Source of the DNA: Aphanothece saxicola GSE-SYN-MK-01-06B
Lineage (GTDB): Bacteria; Cyanobacteriota; Cyanobacteriia; PCC-6307; Cyanobiaceae
Direction: 5' to 3'
NCBI GenBank assembly: GCA_019359745.1
Contig: JAHHGT010000003.1
Span: 186,001 to 250,000 of the forward strand
Length of the DNA stretch: 64,000 nt
Positions 8,190-17,455 of the stretch are shown here, piece by piece. Within the stretch, counting starts at the first letter, position 1, and every line of letters starts with the position of its first letter. Below the pieces are notes generated by a model that searched no databases, was not told where the DNA came from, and worked only from the letters and a program-made list of their open reading frames with translations. The position numbers and the translations under genes are program-made.

Positions 8190-9178
8190 GGAAGGGTCAG
8201 GTCGCTGTGGCCGATCGCCAGGGCGGTGACGAGCATGCCGAGCACCAGGAACGGCTGCGCGCTGGCTTGGTACTTCACATCAAAGGCGACGGGATCACGC
8301 AGCAGCCAGATGTCCTGAAAGGTGATCTGGGGGACGATCAGCAACACCAGCAGCACGGCGGCGAAGTGCTGGCCGATGGCGATCAGCACCGCCACCATCG
8401 CCAACTGGAAGAGGTCGATCATGCCGGCACTGATCCAGCTGGCCCGCTGGATGCCGAACACCACCGGCAGCGATTGCAGACCCAGGGCCCGGTCGCCTTC
8501 GACGCTCTTGAAGTCGTTGACGACGGCAATGCCCAGTCCCGCCAGGCTGTAGGCCAGGGTGAGCAGGGCCGTGGCCCAGGTGAGCTGGCCGAACAGGGCC
8601 TGGCCCGCCCACCAGGGCAGGGCGATGTAGCTGGCGCCCAAGGCGTAGTTGCCCAGCCAGCCGTTCTGCTTCAGCTTCAGGGGGGGCGCCGAATAGATGT
8701 AGCTGACGAACGACCCGCCCAGGGCCAGCAGCAGCAGCACCGGGGTGCTGTGGCCGGCCCAGAGATCCAGGCCCCAGGCCACGGCCAGCCCAGCCAGCAG
8801 CAGCACCACGATCTGCAGCCGCACCTGGCCCAGGGGGATGGCGCCGGAGGGAATCGGCCGGTAGGGCTCGTTGATCGCGTCGATGTCGCGGTCGTAATAG
8901 TCGTTGATCGTCTGGGTGTAGCCCGCCAGCAGGGGGCCGCTCATCAGCATGCAGGCCACCGAAGCCCCCACCTCCGGCAGGGTCCAGTGGAAGTTTCCGG
9001 ACGCCGCCGCGCCGCAGATCACGCCCCAGATCAGGGGGATCCAGGTGACGGGCTTCATCAGCTGCAGCCGGATCTTCCAGATGTTGGAGCTGCCGCTGGC
9101 GCCCTTCATCCCGAGCAGCTGCCGGGCGCCACCGGAAACGCCTGGCGAACCGGCGTTGGTTTCGGGGCTCTGGCTCAT
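8186..9178 (-). CDS. chlG: Chlorophyll a synthase ChlG
   Basis: A UbiA-family membrane prenyltransferase of 330 residues that attaches phytyl (or geranylgeranyl) diphosphate to chlorophyllide a, the last step of chlorophyll synthesis in the thylakoid membrane. The first Mg-diphosphate binding motif is '[14 protein letters not shown]' (residues 92-105), followed by 'YRPIPSG', which is specific to the chlorophyll synthase branch. A second Asp-rich region '[14 protein letters not shown]' lies near residue 225. About eight to nine hydrophobic helices are visible. The gene heads a two-gene message with the penicillin-binding protein and lies 12 bases downstream of petP on the same strand, so petP-chlG-PBP may form one operon. 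Confidence 0.97.
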   Translation of the reverse strand: MSQSPETNAGSPGVSGGARQLLGMKGASGSSNIWKIRLQLMKPVTWIPLIWGVICGAAASGNFHWTLPEVGASVACMLMSGPLLAGYTQTINDYYDRDIDAINEPYRPIPSGAIPLGQVRLQIVVLLLAGLAVAWGLDLWAGHSTPVLLLLALGGSFVSYIYSAPPLKLKQNGWLGNYALGASYIALPWWAGQALFGQLTWATALLTLAYSLAGLGIAVVNDFKSVEGDRALGLQSLPVVFGIQRASWISAGMIDLFQLAMVAVLIAIGQHFAAVLLVLLIVPQITFQDIWLLRDPVAFDVKYQASAQPFLVLGMLVTALAIGHSDLTLP

Positions 9179-9190
9179 GGGTGGGCCGTC

Positions 9191-9403
9191 TCAGGCAGGG
9201 GTGATCTCATCATCGAAGAACCAGGTGGTGGTGCCGCCGCTGAGCTCCACCACCACCCCGATGCCGGTGCCGTCGGTGACGCGGAAGTCCTTCACGGTGC
9301 CGGTGGCATCGGCCTTGAGCGCCGCCACCAGATTGGCCGGAATCCGATCGCGCACGCGGGTGACCCGCACCTTCGAGCCGATGGTGATGCCAGCCTGGGC
9401 CAT
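9191..9403 (-). CDS. petP: Cytochrome b6f complex subunit PetP (DUF2862)
   Basis: A 70-residue soluble SH3-like protein matching PetP, a peripheral cyanobacterial subunit of the cytochrome b6f complex that influences its stability and electron transport routing. Visible features are '[18 protein letters not shown]' near the N-terminus and '[11 protein letters not shown]' at the end, a family hallmark. The ATG at 9401-9403 gives the usual family length; a longer in-frame extension to 9511 would run over the hisF start and is rejected. It is divergent from hisF with 43 bases between, and is followed 12 bases later by chlG on the same strand, so a photosynthesis operon is likely. Confidence 0.88.
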   Translation of the reverse strand: MAQAGITIGSKVRVTRVRDRIPANLVAALKADATGTVKDFRVTDGTGIGVVVELSGGTTTWFFDDEITPA

Positions 9404-9446
9404 GTCCGGCGCGAGTAGAAAGTGGCGCAACCTTAACAGTGAACCT

Positions 9447-10244
9447 GTGGTCGCCAAGCGGATCATCCCCTGCCTCGACGTGGCCGACGGCAGGGTGGTG
9501 AAGGGGGTCAACTTCGTCGGTCTGCGCGATGCCGGCGACCCGGTGGAGCTGGCCTGCCGCTACAGCCTCTCCGGCGCCGACGAACTGGTCTTCCTCGACA
9601 TCGCCGCCAGCCACCAGGGCCGCGCCACGCTCGTGGACATGGTGCAACGCACCGCCGAGGCGGTGACGATCCCCTTCACCGTCGGCGGCGGCATCGTCAG
9701 CGTCGACGGCATCACCGAGCTGCTGCGGGCCGGTGCCGACAAGGTGAGCCTCAATTCCTCGGCGGTCCGCACCCCTGAGCTGGTGGCGGCCGGGGCCGAT
9801 CGCTTCGGCTGCCAGTGCATCGTCGTGGCCATCGATGCCCGTCGCCGCCCCTCCCAGGCCGATGAGGCGCCGGCCTGGGATGTCTTCGTCAAGGGGGGGC
9901 GTGAGAACACCGGCCTCGATGCGGTGGCCTGGGCCCGGCGTGTGGTGGCCCTGGGTGCCGGGGAGATCCTGCTCACGTCGATGGATGGTGACGGCACCCA
10001 GGCGGGATACGATCTGGCCCTCACCCGGGCCGTGGTCGAGGCCGTGGAGGTGCCGGTGATCGCTTCTGGAGGCGCTGGTTGCATCGATCACATCGCCGCC
10101 GCCCTTGAGGTGGCCGGGGCCTCGGCCGCCCTGCTGGCCTCCCTGCTCCATGACGGGGTGCTCACGGTGGAGGCCATCAAGCAGGACCTGCTGCAGCGGG
10201 GTCTGCCGATCCGGCCCCTGCAGGCCCCGCTGCCCACGGACTGA
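9447..10244 (+). CDS. hisF: Imidazole glycerol phosphate synthase, cyclase subunit HisF
   Basis: A (beta/alpha)8 barrel of 265 residues that uses ammonia from HisH to turn PRFAR into imidazole glycerol phosphate and AICAR. The catalytic acids are visible: Asp 11 in '[15 protein letters not shown]' and Asp 130 in 'VVAIDARR'. Phosphate-binding glycines lie in 'VGGGI' and 'IASGGAG'. The GTG at 9447 is chosen because it places the conserved '[11 protein letters not shown]' at the N-terminus; upstream in-frame codons run antisense through petP and chlG. The protein is about ten residues longer than usual, mostly an insertion after Asp 130 ('[15 protein letters not shown]'). Confidence 0.95.
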   Translation: MVAKRIIPCLDVADGRVVKGVNFVGLRDAGDPVELACRYSLSGADELVFLDIAASHQGRATLVDMVQRTAEAVTIPFTVGGGIVSVDGITELLRAGADKVSLNSSAVRTPELVAAGADRFGCQCIVVAIDARRRPSQADEAPAWDVFVKGGRENTGLDAVAWARRVVALGAGEILLTSMDGDGTQAGYDLALTRAVVEAVEVPVIASGGAGCIDHIAAALEVAGASAALLASLLHDGVLTVEAIKQDLLQRGLPIRPLQAPLPTD

Positions 10245-10324
10245 AGCGACGAGCCGTACCCGATCGCATCCAGCCCTTCACTCGCCGTAACATTAGGAAG
10301 TCGTCTTTGGATCGTGGTGCATCG

Positions 10325-10651
10325 GTGAACGCCTTTCTGCTTCTGCCAACGCCCGTGTTCACGGCGATCGCGCTGGTGGTGGTGGTTGTGGTGATCGCCC
10401 TTGTGGCCTGGGCGCTGCAGCTGATGCAGGCCGCCACCGACCGCCGCGAATTCTCCCTGATGCTGGCCGGCTGCATGGTCTGCTCGGCGGCCGTGGGCCT
10501 GGCCACCGTGATGGTGCTCACCTTCACCAGCCCTGTCCGCCTCGAGGCCCGTGGCCTTTCAGCCCCCGAGCTGGAGTCGGCAGGTGTCAGCCTCGATGCC
10601 ATCGTGCTGCCCTGGGATGACTCCCAGATCTCGCGCCTTGGCCACAGTTGA
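10325..10651 (+). CDS. Hypothetical membrane protein
   Basis: I recognise no named family. The product of 108 residues has two transmembrane segments: one near residues 8-32 (a run of Val/Ile/Ala) and one near 47-66, with a short polar loop 'MQAATDRREFS' between and a polar C-terminus of about 40 residues. The GTG at 10325 is preferred over the TTG at 10307 because it starts just before the first helix. The last 35 bases overlap the start of menG, suggesting coupled expression in the order hisF, this gene, menG. It could help a membrane-bound quinone step, but nothing in the sequence shows that. Confidence 0.7.
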   Translation: MNAFLLLPTPVFTAIALVVVVVVIALVAWALQLMQAATDRREFSLMLAGCMVCSAAVGLATVMVLTFTSPVRLEARGLSAPELESAGVSLDAIVLPWDDSQISRLGHS

Positions 10652-11339
10652 TCCCGGCCAGATCAGCGATCTGTTCGACGCCATTGCGCCCCGCTACGAC
10701 CAGCTGAACGATCTGCTCAGCCTGGGGTTGCACCGCCTCTGGAAACGGCAGGCGCTGCTGGGGTTGCGCCCACGGCCTGGCCAGCGCCTTCTGGATCTCT
10801 GCTGTGGCACCGGCGATCTGGCCCTGGTGCTGGCCTCCCGCGTCCGCCCCGGCGGCCGGGTGCTCGGCCTCGATGCGGCCGCCGCGCCGCTGGCGATCGC
10901 CCGCCGCCGCTCCGCCCGGCAACCCTGGCTTCCGCTGCAATGGCAGCAGGGCGATGCCCTGGCCACCGGCCTGGCCGATGGCTGGGCCGATGGGGCGGTG
11001 ATGGCCTACGGCCTGCGCAACCTGGCCGATCCCGCCGCCGGGCTGGCGGAGCTGCGGCGCCTGTTGCGGCCAGGTGGGCGGGCGGTGGTGCTGGATTTCA
11101 ACCGGCCCGATCCGGGATCGGTCCCGGCGGCCTTCCAGCGCTTTTATCTGCGCCGTCTGGTGGTGCCGGCCGCCCGTGCCGTGGGTCTGCCGGAGCAGTA
11201 CGCCTATCTGGAGGAGAGCCTGGCCCGCTTCCCCACCGCCCCTGTCCAGGAGCAGCTGGCCCGGTCCGCCGGATTCTCAGAGGCCCGGCACCGGCCCCTG
11301 GCCGGCGGCCTGATGGGGCTGCTGGAACTCGTGGCCTGA
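10617..11339 (+). CDS. menG: 2-phytyl-1,4-naphthoquinone (demethyl) methyltransferase MenG/UbiE
   Basis: A class I SAM-dependent C-methyltransferase of 240 residues that makes phylloquinone (vitamin K1, the photosystem I A1 cofactor) by the final methylation. The UbiE signature near the N-terminus, '[20 protein letters not shown]', and SAM motif I '[15 protein letters not shown]' are clear; '[19 protein letters not shown]' and 'VVLDFNRP' complete the fold. The ATG at 10617 is the first good start after the overlap with the upstream membrane-protein gene. In cyanobacteria this branch acts on demethylphylloquinone; ubiquinone is not made. Confidence 0.93.
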   Translation: MTPRSRALATVDPGQISDLFDAIAPRYDQLNDLLSLGLHRLWKRQALLGLRPRPGQRLLDLCCGTGDLALVLASRVRPGGRVLGLDAAAAPLAIARRRSARQPWLPLQWQQGDALATGLADGWADGAVMAYGLRNLADPAAGLAELRRLLRPGGRAVVLDFNRPDPGSVPAAFQRFYLRRLVVPAARAVGLPEQYAYLEESLARFPTAPVQEQLARSAGFSEARHRPLAGGLMGLLELVA

Positions 11340-11427
11340 GGGGTTGGCTGCCGCGATCCGGGAACACCGATCTGGCAGCATCGAGCCACCCTTCCTGCCG
11401 TCCTGGCCAGAACCCGACCGGCGCACC

Positions 11428-12306
11428 ATGCTTTTCCAGGACATCATCGCCAGCCTCAACCGGTTCTGGGCCGACCAGGGCTGCCTGATCCTGCAGCCCT
11501 ACGACACCGAGAAGGGCGCCGGCACCATGAGCCCCCACACGGTGCTGCGGGCGATCGGCCCGGAGCCCTGGGCGGTGGCCTACCCCGAGCCCTGCCGGCG
11601 CCCCACCGACGGCCGTTACGGCGACAACCCCAACCGGGCCCAGCACTACTTCCAGTACCAGGTGCTGATCAAGCCCTCCCCGGATGCCATCCAGGAGACC
11701 TACCTGGCCTCGCTCGAAACCCTCGGCATCCACGCCGCCGACCACGACATCCGCTTCGTGGAGGACAACTGGGAGTCCCCCACCCTCGGCGCCTGGGGCG
11801 TGGGCTGGGAGGTGTGGCTCGACGGCATGGAGGTGACCCAGTTCACCTATTTCCAGCAGTGCGGCGGCCTCGACTGCCGGCCGGTGTCGATCGAGATCAC
11901 CTACGGCCTGGAACGGCTGGCGATGTACCTCCAGGACGTGGAGAGCATCTGGGACCTGCGCTGGAACGGCGAGCGCAGCTACGGCGACATCTGGCTGCCC
12001 TTCGAGAAGGGGCAGTGCACCTACAACTTCGAGGCCTCCAACCCCGAACGCCTGCTGCAGCTGTTCGCCCTGCATGAGGCCGAGGCCGCCGATCTGGTGG
12101 CGGCCGGCCTGCCGGCCCCGGCCCTCGACCACGTGCTCAAGTGCAGCCATACCTTCAACCTGCTCGAGGCCCGCGGCGTCATCTCGGTGACCGAGCGCAC
12201 CGCCACCATCGGCCGCATCCGCCATCTGGCGCGGCAGGTGGCGGAGGCCTGGCTGGAGGAGCGCCGGGCCCTTGGCTTCCCCCTGCTGGACGCACCGCCG
12301 GCGTGA
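11428..12306 (+). CDS. glyQ: Glycyl-tRNA synthetase alpha subunit
   Basis: A 292-residue catalytic alpha subunit of the bacterial alpha2beta2 glycyl-tRNA synthetase; it activates glycine and works with GlyS. Class II motifs are visible: '[15 protein letters not shown]', '[14 protein letters not shown]'-type motif 2 (here '[18 protein letters not shown]') and '[13 protein letters not shown]' as motif 3. The ATG at 11428 begins '[14 protein letters not shown]', the standard family N-terminus; the in-frame stretch back to 11344 is not conserved-looking. The GTG of the next small gene overlaps its stop (GTGA). glyS is not next to it here. Confidence 0.96.
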   Translation: MLFQDIIASLNRFWADQGCLILQPYDTEKGAGTMSPHTVLRAIGPEPWAVAYPEPCRRPTDGRYGDNPNRAQHYFQYQVLIKPSPDAIQETYLASLETLGIHAADHDIRFVEDNWESPTLGAWGVGWEVWLDGMEVTQFTYFQQCGGLDCRPVSIEITYGLERLAMYLQDVESIWDLRWNGERSYGDIWLPFEKGQCTYNFEASNPERLLQLFALHEAEAADLVAAGLPAPALDHVLKCSHTFNLLEARGVISVTERTATIGRIRHLARQVAEAWLEERRALGFPLLDAPPA

Positions 12307-12485
12307 AGCGCACCCTGCTGGTGGGGGTCCTGGTGGTCGGCGCCTTCCAGGCCGGCCGGCTCACCGAGCGGGCCATCTGGCCCTGCCGGCTGCGGCCCCT
12401 CGCGGCCCTGGTGGCCCCCCTGCTGGGTCAGGAGCTGCCCAGCCCCCAGCTCTGTGAGCTGATGCTCAAGCTGCCGAGTTTCTGA
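12303..12485 (+). CDS. Small hypothetical protein after glyQ
   Basis: A 60-residue open frame starting at a GTG that overlaps the glyQ stop by four bases. It has a hydrophobic N-terminal segment (about residues 4-17, '[15 protein letters not shown]') that could be a membrane anchor or signal, followed by a short basic stretch and a hydrophobic helix, ending '[16 protein letters not shown]'. I recognise no family. The start geometry and membrane-anchor pattern argue for a real small gene; its short length keeps confidence modest. It stops three bases before the convergent outer-membrane protein gene. Confidence 0.5.
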   Translation: MKRTLLVGVLVVGAFQAGRLTERAIWPCRLRPLAALVAPLLGQELPSPQLCELMLKLPSF

Positions 12486-12488
12486 GGC

Positions 12489-13487
12489 TCAGGGCGCGGT
12501 GGCCATTGCCGGTCCCCTGGGGGCGCCGCCGAAGAAGAACTTCACGCCCACTTCAATCCCGTTCATGTTGACGGAGAAGCCGTTGGCCTGCTGGTCCCCG
12601 TTGTTCCATTTCAGGCCCATGTAGCGCCACGACACGTTCAGATCGGTGTTGTCGCCGATCGCATAGCCCAGGCCCACCTGGGCATTGCCGCTGAGGTCCT
12701 GCTGGCCGCCAAGCCCGAAGCCGCCGATGTCGCCGCGGGCGAAGGCCCGCAGGCGCGGGGAGAGGAACACGGTGGCCTGGGTGCCCACCAGGGGCTGCAC
12801 CCAGGTGCGCTGAAAGTTGCGGGTGGGCTCCAGCAGGGTGCGGCCGAAGGGGCCATCGAGGGTGGCGGCCAGATTCAGGCGGCCATCGATCAGCCGTATC
12901 CCGGCATAGGGGATCACCGAGTAGGTCCCGGGCTTGCCGAGGGCCGATTCCCGCGCGCCGAACCGGTAGCGGAGGGCGACGTCGTAGATCCCCAGGGTCT
13001 GGCCCACATCGGCCGTCGTCGTGAAGAGCTGCCGGGGGCCGACCAGGCGCGCCGCCGAGTCGCCAAGGCTGGTGTACCAGAGGTCGGCCTGCAGGCCCAC
13101 CCGGTCCTTTTCGATGCTGCCGCGGGCGGAGGCGGCGAACCGCAGGATGTCGAGGATCTCCCCCAGGTCCTGGTCCACCTCCGCCTCCTGGCCCCGGATC
13201 GTGGTGGTGCCGATGGTGCGCAGTGGTGCGAAGCCGTACAGCTCAACGGTGCCGCTCCAGGGGGGGGCTGCAGGCGCCGTCTCCGCTGCTGCCGGCTCCG
13301 GCGCGGCCGCCTCCGCCGTGGCCGGATTGGAGGGGGGTGTCTCCAGGCGCAGCTCCTGGCCGATCCAGGTGGCCTCCGGAACAGGGGGCCGGGCCGGGCC
13401 CGCCAGGCTCGCCGCCGGCCACAGGGCCGGCAGCACCAGGGCCAGGCTGGCCAGGACAGGCACCGGGGGGGGCTTGCTCTCGTTCAT
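12489..13487 (-). CDS. Outer-membrane beta-barrel protein
   Basis: A 332-residue secreted protein. A signal peptide is visible at residues 1-30 (hydrophobic 'VLASLALVLPALWPA' ending at 'ASLAG'). It is followed by a Pro/Ala-rich low-complexity linker (about 45-75) and then alternating polar/aromatic strands such as 'VGLQADLWYTSLG', 'YDVALRYRFG' and 'TDLNVSWRYMGLKWN', ending in 'GIEVGVKFFFGG', the C-terminal aromatic strand typical of outer-membrane barrels. Repeated strand pairs suggest a barrel of about 8-12 strands. The ATG at 13487 directly precedes the signal peptide. It lies downstream of the AraC-type gene on the same strand and could be its target or simply co-transcribed. Substrate unknown. 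Confidence 0.82.
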   Translation of the reverse strand: MNESKPPPVPVLASLALVLPALWPAASLAGPARPPVPEATWIGQELRLETPPSNPATAEAAAPEPAAAETAPAAPPWSGTVELYGFAPLRTIGTTTIRGQEAEVDQDLGEILDILRFAASARGSIEKDRVGLQADLWYTSLGDSAARLVGPRQLFTTTADVGQTLGIYDVALRYRFGARESALGKPGTYSVIPYAGIRLIDGRLNLAATLDGPFGRTLLEPTRNFQRTWVQPLVGTQATVFLSPRLRAFARGDIGGFGLGGQQDLSGNAQVGLGYAIGDNTDLNVSWRYMGLKWNNGDQQANGFSVNMNGIEVGVKFFFGGAPRGPAMATAP

Positions 13488-13513
13488 GGGGTGGGGAGTG
13501 GAGGTCAGGACGC

Positions 13514-14551
13514 TCAGGCCCGCAGGCTGGTGCGGGGATGTTCGCCGAACAGGCTGCGGTAATCGCGGGCGAAGTGCCCCGCGTTCATGAATCCCCACTG
13601 AGCGGCCAGTTCGGCGACCCGCGCCGCCTCCGGATCGGCCGCCAGCAGGGCACGCCGCACCCCGTGCAGGCGACGGATTTTGAGGTAGGCCATCGGGCCC
13701 ATCCCCAGGTGCTCCCGGAAGCCCTGCAGCAGGCTGCGCCGACCGGCCGCGACGTGGCGGCAGAGCCCATCGAGGCTGATCGGCTCGTCAGGATGGTCCT
13801 CCATCCAGGCCTGGGCGGCCTTCACCAGCTCGATCCGAGCCGGCGGTCGGGCCAGCTGCCCGCCGTGGCCGCTGCGGTGCACCAGGGCCTCCACCAGCAA
13901 GGGCACCAGATCCCCGCCCAGCCGCCGGCGGATCGCTGCATCCGCCAGCAGGGCCGGTGACTGCTCGACCAGACGGAAGATCCCGCGCAGACAGGCCCTC
14001 ACCCGCGCGAAGCGCAGCGGATCGATCGCCTGCCAGTTGACCCCCTCCAGCGACTCTTCCAGGCCCGGTCCGCCCAGCTCGTGGGCCCACTGCAGGAACC
14101 GCTCCCGATCCAGGCTCAGCAACGCCAGGCTGCAGCGCTCGGGGGTGGTGAGGTGGATCTCGCCGGCGGCGGCCAGGCCGAAGAACGCCGTGGCCGGCAG
14201 CTCCAGCCCGTGGGAGCGCATCACAGGCGCGCCGGACTCCTCGCCCAGGTCGAGGGCGATCAGCTGGCGGCCTCTGGGTTTGGGTCCACCCCCATGGAGG
14301 GGACGATCGAAGCGCAGGCGCACGATCTGGAGCCCATCGAGGTCGAGGGACAGGAGTTCGCTGCCCAGACGGCCGCCCGCGAGCTGGGTGAGTTGCACCG
14401 GCAGCAGGGGGCTCAGCACCTCCTCGAGGCAGGTGATGTCCTGGACGGCACGGGACAAGGGAGCCGCGGATCCGCACTTTCTGAGTGTTCGGATCGTTCC
14501 GCTCTGTGCATCCTTTGGGAGCGTGTCCTCCGAAGCCGTGGCGTCCGTCAC
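13514..14551 (-). CDS. AraC/XylS-family transcriptional regulator
   Basis: A 345-residue regulator with a C-terminal AraC-type double helix-turn-helix (about the last 100 residues): 'ISLDGLCRHVAAGRRSLLQG' as the first and 'RVAELAAQWGFMNAGHFARD' plus 'YRSLFGEHPRTS' as the second, the most conserved part of the family. The N-terminal 230 residues are an effector or oligomerisation region without a recognised ligand pocket. The GTG at 14551 is a best guess; the frame stays open to 14662, which would overlap the sulfatase start. It is divergent from the sulfatase gene with about 64 bases between starts, so it is the likely regulator of the sulfatase cluster; this is inference from position. Confidence 0.87.
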   Translation of the reverse strand: MTDATASEDTLPKDAQSGTIRTLRKCGSAAPLSRAVQDITCLEEVLSPLLPVQLTQLAGGRLGSELLSLDLDGLQIVRLRFDRPLHGGGPKPRGRQLIALDLGEESGAPVMRSHGLELPATAFFGLAAAGEIHLTTPERCSLALLSLDRERFLQWAHELGGPGLEESLEGVNWQAIDPLRFARVRACLRGIFRLVEQSPALLADAAIRRRLGGDLVPLLVEALVHRSGHGGQLARPPARIELVKAAQAWMEDHPDEPISLDGLCRHVAAGRRSLLQGFREHLGMGPMAYLKIRRLHGVRRALLAADPEAARVAELAAQWGFMNAGHFARDYRSLFGEHPRTSLRA

Positions 14552-14615
14552 GTGACAACTGGGGACCTGAGCCCTCTTCCTACCCCACTTCCTCACCCGC
14601 CGGGTGTTCCCCACC

Positions 14616-16121
14616 ATGCCCAACGGCCAGCCCAACATCCTCATCCTCTGGGGCGATGACATCGGTCAGAGCAACCTCAGTTGCTACAGCGACGGCCTGA
14701 TGGGGTATCAGACCCCCAACATCGACCGGGTCGCCACCGAGGGCGGCCGCTTCATCCACTACTACGCCGAGCAGAGCTGCACCGCCGGCCGGGCGGCCTT
14801 CATCTCCGGCCAGAGCGTGTTCCGCACCGGCCTGAGCAAGGTGGGGCTGCCGGGTGCCGAAATCGGCTATCGGCCCGAGGATCCCACCATCGCCGAACTG
14901 CTGCAGCCGCTGGGCTACCGCACCGGCCAGTTCGGCAAGAACCATTTCGGCGACCGCGACGAGCATCTGCCGACGATGCACGGTTTCGATGAGTTCTTCG
15001 GCAACCTCTACCACCTGAACGCCGAGGAGGAGCCCGAGCTGCCCGACTATCCCAAGCCGGAAGACTTCCCCGATTTCAAGAAGAACTTCGGCCCCCGCGG
15101 CGTGCTGCACAGCTGGGCCAACGGGGATGGCACCCAGCGCATCGAGAACACCGGCCCACTCACCAAGAAGCGCCAGGAAACCTGCGACGAGGAGTTCATG
15201 ACCGAGGCCAAGCGCTTCATCCGTGATGCCGTGGCTTCAGGCGAGCCCTTCTTCGTGTGGTTCAACACCACCCACATGCACTTCCGCACCCATGCCCGTC
15301 CCCAGGATGTGGGCCAGGCGGGGCGCTGGCAGTCGGAGTACCACGACGTGATGATCTATCACGACAACTGCATCGGCGAGATGCTGAACCTGCTCGATGA
15401 GCTGGGCATCGCCGATGACACGATCGTGATGTACAGCACCGACAACGGGCCCCACATGAACAGCTGGCCCGACGCCGGCATGACCCCCTTCCGCAACGAG
15501 AAGAACTCCAACTGGGAAGGGGCCTATCGGGTGCCGGCCATGGTCCGCTGGCCCGGCAAGATTGCCCCGGGGACGCTCTTCACCGGCATCGTCAGCCATC
15601 TCGACTGGCTGCCGACATTGCTGGCTGCGGCTGGGGAACCGGAGATCAAGGACAAGCTGCTCTCGGGTCACCAGGTGGGAGACAAGACCTTCAAGATCCA
15701 CCTGGATGGTTACAACATGCTCGACTACTGGACCGGCCAGAGCGACAAGAGCCCCCGGGTGGAATTTTTCTACTTCTCCGACGACGGCGATCTCACCGGC
15801 CTGCGCTACGACAACTGGAAGTTCGTCTTCATGGAGCAGCGCCAGGCCGGCACCTGCCAGATCTGGGCCGAACCGTTCACCGTTCTGCGCCTGCCGAAGA
15901 TCTTCAACCTGCTCACCGACCCCTACGAGCGGGCTGACATCACCTCCAACACCTACTGGGACTGGATGCTGGACCACGCCTTCGCCCTGGTGCCAGCCCA
16001 GACGATCGTGGGCCGATTCCTGGCCACCTTCCAGGCCTATCCGCCCCGTCAGAAGGCCGCCAGCTTCTCGCTGGAGGAGGTGATGGCCAAGATGACCTCC
16101 GCCGCCAGCGGCGGTCACTGA
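14616..16121 (+). CDS. Type I sulfatase (arylsulfatase family)
   Basis: A 501-residue sulfatase of the alkaline-phosphatase superfamily that hydrolyses sulfate esters. The N-terminus 'PNILILWGDDIG' holds the metal-binding Asp pair (14/15). The formylglycine site is 'CTAGRAAF' (Cys 55, Arg 59), the CxAxR variant of the common CxPxR. A second metal site is in 'STDNGPHMN'. Cys 55 must be oxidised to formylglycine, and the next gene encodes that enzyme with an overlapping TGATG. No signal peptide is visible, so a cytoplasmic location, or export without a classical signal, is possible. The ATG at 14616 puts the metal site at the usual distance from the N-terminus. Substrate unknown: aryl or alkyl sulfates, or a polysaccharide fragment. 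Confidence 0.93.
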   Translation: MPNGQPNILILWGDDIGQSNLSCYSDGLMGYQTPNIDRVATEGGRFIHYYAEQSCTAGRAAFISGQSVFRTGLSKVGLPGAEIGYRPEDPTIAELLQPLGYRTGQFGKNHFGDRDEHLPTMHGFDEFFGNLYHLNAEEEPELPDYPKPEDFPDFKKNFGPRGVLHSWANGDGTQRIENTGPLTKKRQETCDEEFMTEAKRFIRDAVASGEPFFVWFNTTHMHFRTHARPQDVGQAGRWQSEYHDVMIYHDNCIGEMLNLLDELGIADDTIVMYSTDNGPHMNSWPDAGMTPFRNEKNSNWEGAYRVPAMVRWPGKIAPGTLFTGIVSHLDWLPTLLAAAGEPEIKDKLLSGHQVGDKTFKIHLDGYNMLDYWTGQSDKSPRVEFFYFSDDGDLTGLRYDNWKFVFMEQRQAGTCQIWAEPFTVLRLPKIFNLLTDPYERADITSNTYWDWMLDHAFALVPAQTIVGRFLATFQAYPPRQKAASFSLEEVMAKMTSAASGGH

Positions 16122-17032
16122 TGGGGCGCCCCCCGGCGCGGGACATGGTCTGGATCCCAGCAGGCTCCTTCCTGATGGGATCCGACCACCACTACCCGGA
16201 GGAGGCCCCGGCCCACCGGGTGGCGGTGGCGGGCTTCTGGATCGACCGCGCGCCGGTCACCAACGCCCAGTTCCGAAAGTTCGTCAAGGCCACGGGCCAC
16301 GTCACCGTGGCCGAGCAGCCGGCCGATCCGGCCGCCTACCCCGGCGCCCTGCCGGAGCTGCTGGCGCCGGCCTCGATCGTGTTCGTGCCACCGCCCGGAC
16401 CGATCGGCACGGGTGACCCCTACCGCTGGTGGCAGTACCTGCCCGGGGCCTGCTGGCGCCATCCCGAAGGTCCGGGCAGCTCGATCAAGGCCCGGGATCA
16501 CCACCCCGTGGTGCATGTGGCCCATGCGGACGCGGCGGCCTATGCCGCCTGGGCCGGCAAGCAGCTGCCGGCTGAGGCCGAGTGGGAATGGGCCGCCCGC
16601 GGCGGACGGGCGGAGGGTGAATTCGCCTGGGGGGAGGAGCTGCATCCCGGCGGCCGGCCCATGGCCAACACCTTCCAGGGGGACTTCCCGCACCACAACA
16701 GCCTGCTCGACGGCTGGGAGCGCACCTCACCGGTGGGGGCCTTCCCACCGAACGGCTACGGGCTGCTTGACATGATCGGCAACGTCTGGGAATGGACCGA
16801 CGACTGGTACGGCACCCATGCCGCCACGGTCGACAGCCCCGAAGGCTGTTGCCGGGAGGCCAGCATCGATCCCGCCTCCCAGCACGGCAGCCTCCCCCGC
16901 AAGGTGGTGAAGGGCGGCTCCTTCCTCTGTGCCCCGAGCTACTGCCGCCGTTACCGGCCCGCCGCGCGCATGGCCCAGGGGATCGACACCTCCACCTGCC
17001 ACATGGGCTTTCGTTGTCTCGTGAGGCGCTGA
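16121..17032 (+). CDS. Formylglycine-generating enzyme (FGE/SUMF1 family)
   Basis: A 303-residue FGE-sulfatase domain protein. It oxidises the sulfatase active-site Cys to C-alpha-formylglycine with oxygen and a copper-thiolate centre. The copper-binding cysteines match human Cys336/Cys341: 'SFLCAPSYCRRYRPAAR', here Cys 270 and Cys 275. Other family marks are 'VWIPAGSFLMGSD' near residue 10, 'VTNAQFRKFV' near 47, 'LPAEAEWEWAARGG' near 150 and 'GNVWEWTDDWY' near 220. It starts inside the sulfatase stop (TGATG), so the pair is co-translated. The presence of both cysteines argues for true FGE activity rather than one of the many Cys-less relatives. Confidence 0.93.
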   Translation: MGRPPARDMVWIPAGSFLMGSDHHYPEEAPAHRVAVAGFWIDRAPVTNAQFRKFVKATGHVTVAEQPADPAAYPGALPELLAPASIVFVPPPGPIGTGDPYRWWQYLPGACWRHPEGPGSSIKARDHHPVVHVAHADAAAYAAWAGKQLPAEAEWEWAARGGRAEGEFAWGEELHPGGRPMANTFQGDFPHHNSLLDGWERTSPVGAFPPNGYGLLDMIGNVWEWTDDWYGTHAATVDSPEGCCREASIDPASQHGSLPRKVVKGGSFLCAPSYCRRYRPAARMAQGIDTSTCHMGFRCLVRR

Positions 17033-17035
17033 ACC

Positions 17036-17455
17036 ATGGCGGAACTTCCCCTGCTGGAGTGGCTCGATCGCTTCGCCCTCGGGCTGAGGTTCGTGCTGGA
17101 GGGGGTGTCACTGGTGTGCGTGGCCCTCGGCTTCGCGGCCACGCTGCGCCTCGCCCTGCGCCAGGCGCTGCGGCGGGGCCCCAGCCGCCAGCCCCAGGCG
17201 CGGCGGTTCAACAGCCTCCGCCTCACCTTCGGCAGCTGGCTGTCGATGGCGCTGGAGTTTCAGTTGGCCGCCGATATCGTGGCCACCACAACGGCACCCT
17301 CGAATCAGAACCTGATCCAACTGGGGGTCATCGCCGTGATCCGCACCTTCCTCAACATCTTCCTGGGACGGGAAGTGGAACTGGAACTGAAGTTCGAAGA
17401 CGCCCACCTCCAGCAGAGCCAGCCGAGTTCTTCCACCGAAACCACCCCTTCCTGA
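17036..17455 (+). CDS. DUF1622 family membrane protein
   Basis: A 139-residue protein of the DUF1622 family, whose function is not known. It has a hydrophobic helix near residues 18-38, a loop, and the conserved segment 'SWLSMALEFQLAADIVATT' (about 65-84) followed by 'LGVIAVIRTFLNIFLGREVE' (95-115), both hallmarks of the family. The gene begins three bases after the FGE stop and overlaps the next gene by one base (TGATG), so it belongs to the sulfatase operon. Related proteins are often found beside other small membrane proteins. A role in transport or membrane stress is possible but unproven. Confidence 0.82.
   Translation: MAELPLLEWLDRFALGLRFVLEGVSLVCVALGFAATLRLALRQALRRGPSRQPQARRFNSLRLTFGSWLSMALEFQLAADIVATTTAPSNQNLIQLGVIAVIRTFLNIFLGREVELELKFEDAHLQQSQPSSSTETTPS

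Noticed and set aside
8132..9418. A 428-residue plus-strand frame across chlG and petP
   Set aside because: Antisense to two clear genes, with repetitive Gln/His/Gly content and no family match.
8949..9446. In-frame N-terminal extension of hisF
   Set aside because: It would run antisense through petP and chlG. The conserved HisF N-terminus starts at the GTG at 9447.
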